A stretch of 64,000 bases of DNA from Palsa-504 sp963769715 (GTDB taxonomy: Bacteria; Actinomycetota; Actinomycetes; Streptosporangiales; Streptosporangiaceae): NCBI GenBank assembly GCA_963769715.1, contig CAVYNE010000028.1:124001-188000 (forward strand), written 5' to 3'. Of the stretch, positions 60,847 through 64,000 are shown piece by piece. Positions within the stretch are counted from its first letter, which is position 1. Each line of letters opens with the position of its first letter. The notes beneath the pieces are model-generated. The model was not told the DNA's origin and made no database searches. It saw only the letters and a list, made by a program, of their open reading frames with translations. Made by a program: the position numbers and the translations under genes.

Positions 60847-62832
60847 GTGTCCAGCCAGCAGCTTCGTATCACCCTCGCAGGCCGCGAGCATGTGGTCGAG
60901 GCTGGCACCACGGCCCGCGAGGCCCTTTCTGCCGAGGGTTCCGTCATCGCGGCCCGGGTCAACGGGGAGCTGCGCGACCTGGCTTATCAGGTCGCCGACG
61001 CCGACGTCGTCGAGCCGGTGGACATCACCAGCGACGACGGCCGGTACATCTTGCGCCACTCCACCGCGCACGTCATGGCGCAGGCTGTACAGGACCTGTT
61101 CCCGCAGGCCAAGCTGGGCATCGGGCCGCCGGTGGAGAACGGGTTCTATTATGACTTCGATGTCGACCGGCCGTTCACCCCGGAGGACCTGAAGGCCATC
61201 GAGGGCCGGATGCGCCAGATCGTCAAGCAGGGCCAGCGGTTCTCCCGGCGGGTGGTGACCGACGAGCAGGCCCGCGAGGAACTCGCCGCCGAGCCCTACA
61301 AGCTCGAGCTGATCGGGCTCAAGGGTCACGCGACCGGCTCAGCGGCCTTCGAATCGGATGAGTCAGTGGAGGTCGGTTCTGGGGACGGCGTCGATCTGAC
61401 CATCTACGACAACCTGGACCCGGCCACCAGCGAGCTGTGCTGGAAGGACCTGTGCCGCGGCCCGCACCTGCCGACCACCAGGGCCATCCCGGCCTTCAAG
61501 CTGATGCGCACCGGCGGCGCCTACTGGCGGGGGAGCGAGAAGAACCAGCAGCTGCAGCGGATCTACGGCACCGCCTGGGAGTCCCGGGACGCCCAGGACG
61601 GCTACGTCAAGATGCTTGAGGAGGCCGAGAAGCGCGACCACCGCAAGCTCGGCGCCGAGCTCGACCTGTTCTCGTTCCCGACCGAGATCGGCAGCGGCCT
61701 GCCGGTCTTCCACCCCAAGGGCGGCATCATCCGCCGGGTCATGGAGGACTACTCGCGCCGCCGTCACGAGGAGGCCGGGTACGACTTCGTCAACACCCCG
61801 CACCTGACCAAGGAAGACCTGTTCATCACCTCCGGGCACCTGGAGTGGTACTCCGGCGGCATGTTCCCGCCCATGGAGCTGGACGGGGCCCGCTACTACC
61901 CCAAGCCGATGAACTGTCCGATGCACATCCTGATCTACGCCGCGCGCGGGCGGTCCTACCGGGAACTGCCGCTGCGGCTGTTCGAGTTCGGGACGGTGTA
62001 TAGGTACGAGAAGTCCGGCGTGGTGCACGGCCTGACCCGGGCCCGCGGCTTCACCCAGGACGACGCGCACATCTTCTGCGCCCCCGAGCAGCTGCAGGAC
62101 GAGCTGGCGTCGTTGCTGAAGTTCGTGGTCGGGCTGCTGCGCGACTTCGGGCTGACCGAGTTCGAGGCGGAGCTGTCCACCCGGCCGGACAAGTACGTAG
62201 GCGAGCTCGAGGAGTGGGCCGTCGCCGAGGCGGCGCTCAAGCACGCGCTCGATTCCTCCGGTCTGCCCTACGTGATCGCCGAGGGCGACGGCGCCTTCTA
62301 TGCGCCCAAGATCGACGTGCACGTCAAGGACGCGATCGGGCGCCGCTGGCAGCTGTCCACCTTGCAGGTCGACCTGCAGGAGCCGGTCCGGTTCGGCATC
62401 GAGTACCAGGCCGCCGACGGCTCGCGGCAGCGCCCGTACATGATCCACCGGGCGCTGTTCGGGTCGATCGAGCGGTTCTTCGGCATCCTGGTCGAGCACT
62501 ACGCGGGCGCCTTCCCGCCGTGGCTCGCGCCGGTCCAGGCCGTCGGCATCCCGATCTCCGACGCGCACGTGCCGTACCTGGAGAAGATCGCGGCGAGCCT
62601 GCGCGAGCAGGGCATCCGCGTCGAAGTCGACGACAGCGACGACCGGATGCAGAAGAAGATCAGGACCGCGCAGCGGCAGAAGGTGCCGTTCATGCTGATC
62701 GCGGGCGACGACGACGTGGCCAAGGAAGCGGTGTCATTCCGCTACCGGGACGGGTCGCAAGCCAATGGCGTCCCCGTGGCGGACGCCGTCGCGGAGATCG
62801 TCACCGCCGTGCGCGACCGCGTCCAGGTGTGA
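60847..62832 (+). CDS. thrS: Threonyl-tRNA synthetase
   Basis: About 661 residues from GTG 60847, set by AAGGAG at 60835-60840; an ATG at 60832 would place that ribosome site inside the gene. TGS domain (residues 3-65), the editing-domain HSTAHVMAQAV motif, core motif with zinc Cys in KPMNCPMHILIYAA, motif 2 FEFGTVYRYEKSGVVHGLTRARGFTQDDAHIF, motif 3 around RPYMIHRALFGSIERF, and the anticodon-binding domain. Complete. Confidence 0.96.
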   Translation: MSSQQLRITLAGREHVVEAGTTAREALSAEGSVIAARVNGELRDLAYQVADADVVEPVDITSDDGRYILRHSTAHVMAQAVQDLFPQAKLGIGPPVENGFYYDFDVDRPFTPEDLKAIEGRMRQIVKQGQRFSRRVVTDEQAREELAAEPYKLELIGLKGHATGSAAFESDESVEVGSGDGVDLTIYDNLDPATSELCWKDLCRGPHLPTTRAIPAFKLMRTGGAYWRGSEKNQQLQRIYGTAWESRDAQDGYVKMLEEAEKRDHRKLGAELDLFSFPTEIGSGLPVFHPKGGIIRRVMEDYSRRRHEEAGYDFVNTPHLTKEDLFITSGHLEWYSGGMFPPMELDGARYYPKPMNCPMHILIYAARGRSYRELPLRLFEFGTVYRYEKSGVVHGLTRARGFTQDDAHIFCAPEQLQDELASLLKFVVGLLRDFGLTEFEAELSTRPDKYVGELEEWAVAEAALKHALDSSGLPYVIAEGDGAFYAPKIDVHVKDAIGRRWQLSTLQVDLQEPVRFGIEYQAADGSRQRPYMIHRALFGSIERFFGILVEHYAGAFPPWLAPVQAVGIPISDAHVPYLEKIAASLREQGIRVEVDDSDDRMQKKIRTAQRQKVPFMLIAGDDDVAKEAVSFRYRDGSQANGVPVADAVAEIVTAVRDRVQV

Positions 62833-62836
62833 CCCG

Positions 62837-63388
62837 GTGCCGGAGGAACCCTCGCCGGACCAGGTCTTCGCGGGCGTCCCCGACGCGTTCGGGCGGCTGT
62901 GGACGCCACATCGTCTGGCCTACATCAAGGGGGAGAACAAGCCGTCGGGCGCGGGTGAGGCCGAGGGCTGCCCGTTCGACCGCGCACCGAAGCTGACTGA
63001 TGAGGAAGGCCTGATCGTCGCTCGGGGCGCCCTGGTCTACGCGGTGCTCAACCTGTACCCGTACAACGCCGGCCATGTGCTGATCTGCCCCTACCGGCAC
63101 GTGGCCGACTACACCGAGCTGACCCCGGATGAGACGGCGGAGTTCGCCGAGTTCACCAAGCGCGCCGTCCGTGCGCTGCGCCAGGCGTCCGGCGCCCAGG
63201 GCTTCAACATCGGCATCAACCTGGGCTCGGTGGCCGGCGCCGGCATCGCCGTCCACCTGCACCAGCACGTGGTGCCCCGGTGGGGCGGCGACACCAACTT
63301 CATGCCGGTGGTCGGCCACACCCGCGTGCTGCCCCAGCTCCTCGCCGACACCCGTAAACTCCTGGCCGAAGCCTGGCCCACCGCCTGA
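62837..63388 (+). CDS. HIT-family nucleotide hydrolase/phosphorylase
   Basis: 183 residues from GTG 62837, 4 bases after thrS. The HIT motif is HLHQHVVPRWGGD and the N-terminal part has CPFDRAPKL (zinc Cys). NLYPYNAGHVLICPYRHVADYTEL is characteristic of the actinobacterial Ap4A phosphorylase-like HIT proteins. The thrS-HIT order is conserved in actinobacteria. It probably hydrolyses diadenosine tetraphosphate or related dinucleotides made by tRNA synthetases. Confidence 0.93.
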   Translation: MPEEPSPDQVFAGVPDAFGRLWTPHRLAYIKGENKPSGAGEAEGCPFDRAPKLTDEEGLIVARGALVYAVLNLYPYNAGHVLICPYRHVADYTELTPDETAEFAEFTKRAVRALRQASGAQGFNIGINLGSVAGAGIAVHLHQHVVPRWGGDTNFMPVVGHTRVLPQLLADTRKLLAEAWPTA

Positions 63389-63467
63389 CCCAACCCCCTC
63401 TCCTCGCCCCACCCTTCTCCCTGCCCCCCCACCCCTCACTTCAGCCCCGCCAGCACACTGCCCATTC

Positions 63468-63521
63468 CACATGAACGCGGCGTTCTACTGACTCTTTTCA
63501 GTAGAACGCCACGTTCACGTG
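63468..63521. terminator. Long hairpin terminator between HIT and EF-G-like genes
   Basis: Two 24-base arms (63468-63491, 63498-63521) pair at 22 positions around the loop CTCTTT. It lies between convergent genes and would stop transcription from both sides. Confidence 0.85.
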
Positions 63522-63543
63522 AAAGGAAGCGCGGCCGGGGCCG

Positions 63544-64000
63544 CTAGTCCGGCTTGGACTCTGCGGCTACCTTGGCTGCCAGGTGCGACGGGAGCGGCTC
63601 GTGCCGCAGGTACTGACGGGTGAACGATCCCGTCCCATGCGATACCGAACGCAGGTCAATGGCGTACCTGGTGATCTCGAGCTCCGGGATCTCCGCCTTG
63701 ACCAGCGTCCGGCCGACGCCCACCGGCTCGGTGCCGAGCACTCGGCCGCGGCGTGAGGACAGGTCTGACATCACCGCGCCCACGTAGTCGTCGGGCACCA
63801 GCACGGACATCTCGTCCACCGGCTCGAGCAGCATCGGCTGGGCCTTGTCGACCGCGTCGCGCAGCGCCAGCCGGCCTTCTGGAAGGCCATGTCGGAGGAG
63901 TCGACCGAGTGCGCCTTGCCGTCATACAAGATGACCCGGATGCCGGTCATCGGGTAGCCGGCCGTGACGCCCTGCTCCATCTGCCACCGGACGCCCTTTT
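63544..64000 (-). pseudogene. EF-G-like GTPase gene, 3' end only, with a frame change
   Basis: The C-terminal domain of an EF-G-like protein (EF-G2 type) is readable: VTAGYPMTGIRVILYDGKAHSVDSSDMAFQKAG in one frame, then LALRDAVDKAQPMLLEPVDEMSVLVPDDYVGAVMSDLSSRRGRVLG to the stop at 63544 in another. The change is near 63875 (AFQKAG to RLALRDAV) and needs one inserted or deleted base. The gene runs off the right edge, so whether it is otherwise intact is unknown; a sequencing error is possible. Confidence 0.75.

Overview
The window is GC-rich (about 70%), dense chromosomal DNA from an actinobacterium. The evidence is the codon bias, frequent GTG starts, start/stop overlaps of the ATGA type, and family content: a TIGR02677/02678/02680-type Wadjet locus, ECF sigma factors, Acg-type nitroreductase, a mycothiol-enzyme-like DinB fold protein, PPOX/F420-type flavoprotein, and thrS followed by a HIT gene. 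A Streptosporangiales-like or related soil lineage is plausible, but genus cannot be read from the sequence. No rRNA, tRNA or CRISPR array was recognised.

Layout. 1-6.8 kb (minus): Wadjet anti-plasmid operon jetA-jetB-jetC; jetA is intact, while the jetB 3' end and all of jetC carry many frame changes. 6.9-13.8 kb: lipoprotein, NmrA-like reductase, C45 acyltransferase, NYN nuclease, then an operon joining a response regulator-thioredoxin reductase fusion, a cNMP-domain histidine kinase and a UBP zinc finger. 14.0-20.0 kb: two overlapping ECF sigma genes, Acg nitroreductase, methyltransferase, MalY/PatB lyase and a frame-broken M24 gene. 20.0-24.6 kb: TetR gene divergent from SDR, saccharopine-dehydrogenase-like and acyl-CoA ligase genes. 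24.6-33.5 kb: a deletion scar between two divergent genes, small enzymes, a MocR regulator that has lost its stop, a TetR/membrane-protein pair, asparaginase and dtd. 33.5-35.2 kb: an IS200/IS605 element with TnpB.

36.4-50.6 kb is a mobile-element-ridden aromatic catabolic region. A GntR regulator and genes for 4-oxalomesaconate hydratase (galB type), 4-carboxy-4-hydroxy-2-oxoadipate aldolase (galC/ligK type), 4-oxalomesaconate tautomerase (galD type) and an extradiol dioxygenase form one minus-strand series, with an amidohydrolase-type decarboxylase convergent to it. The series is split between galC and galD by a tandem duplication that contains an IS21 element, which itself contains an ISL3 element with a perfect 8-bp target duplication. 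A second element next to the dioxygenase is IS630-like: its inverted repeats enclose a squalene-cyclase-like gene as passenger as well as the transposase.

50.7-64 kb: flavodoxin, B3/B4-domain protein, serpin, PPOX protein, alpha/beta hydrolase, secreted GH3 glycosidase, Tex, threonyl-tRNA synthetase, HIT protein and the 3' end of an EF-G-like gene.

A pattern across the window is short tandem arrays with a 15-bp period at six separate loci, coding and non-coding, plus in-frame 24-bp and 18-bp repeats and a 5-bp repeat that coincides with a frame break.
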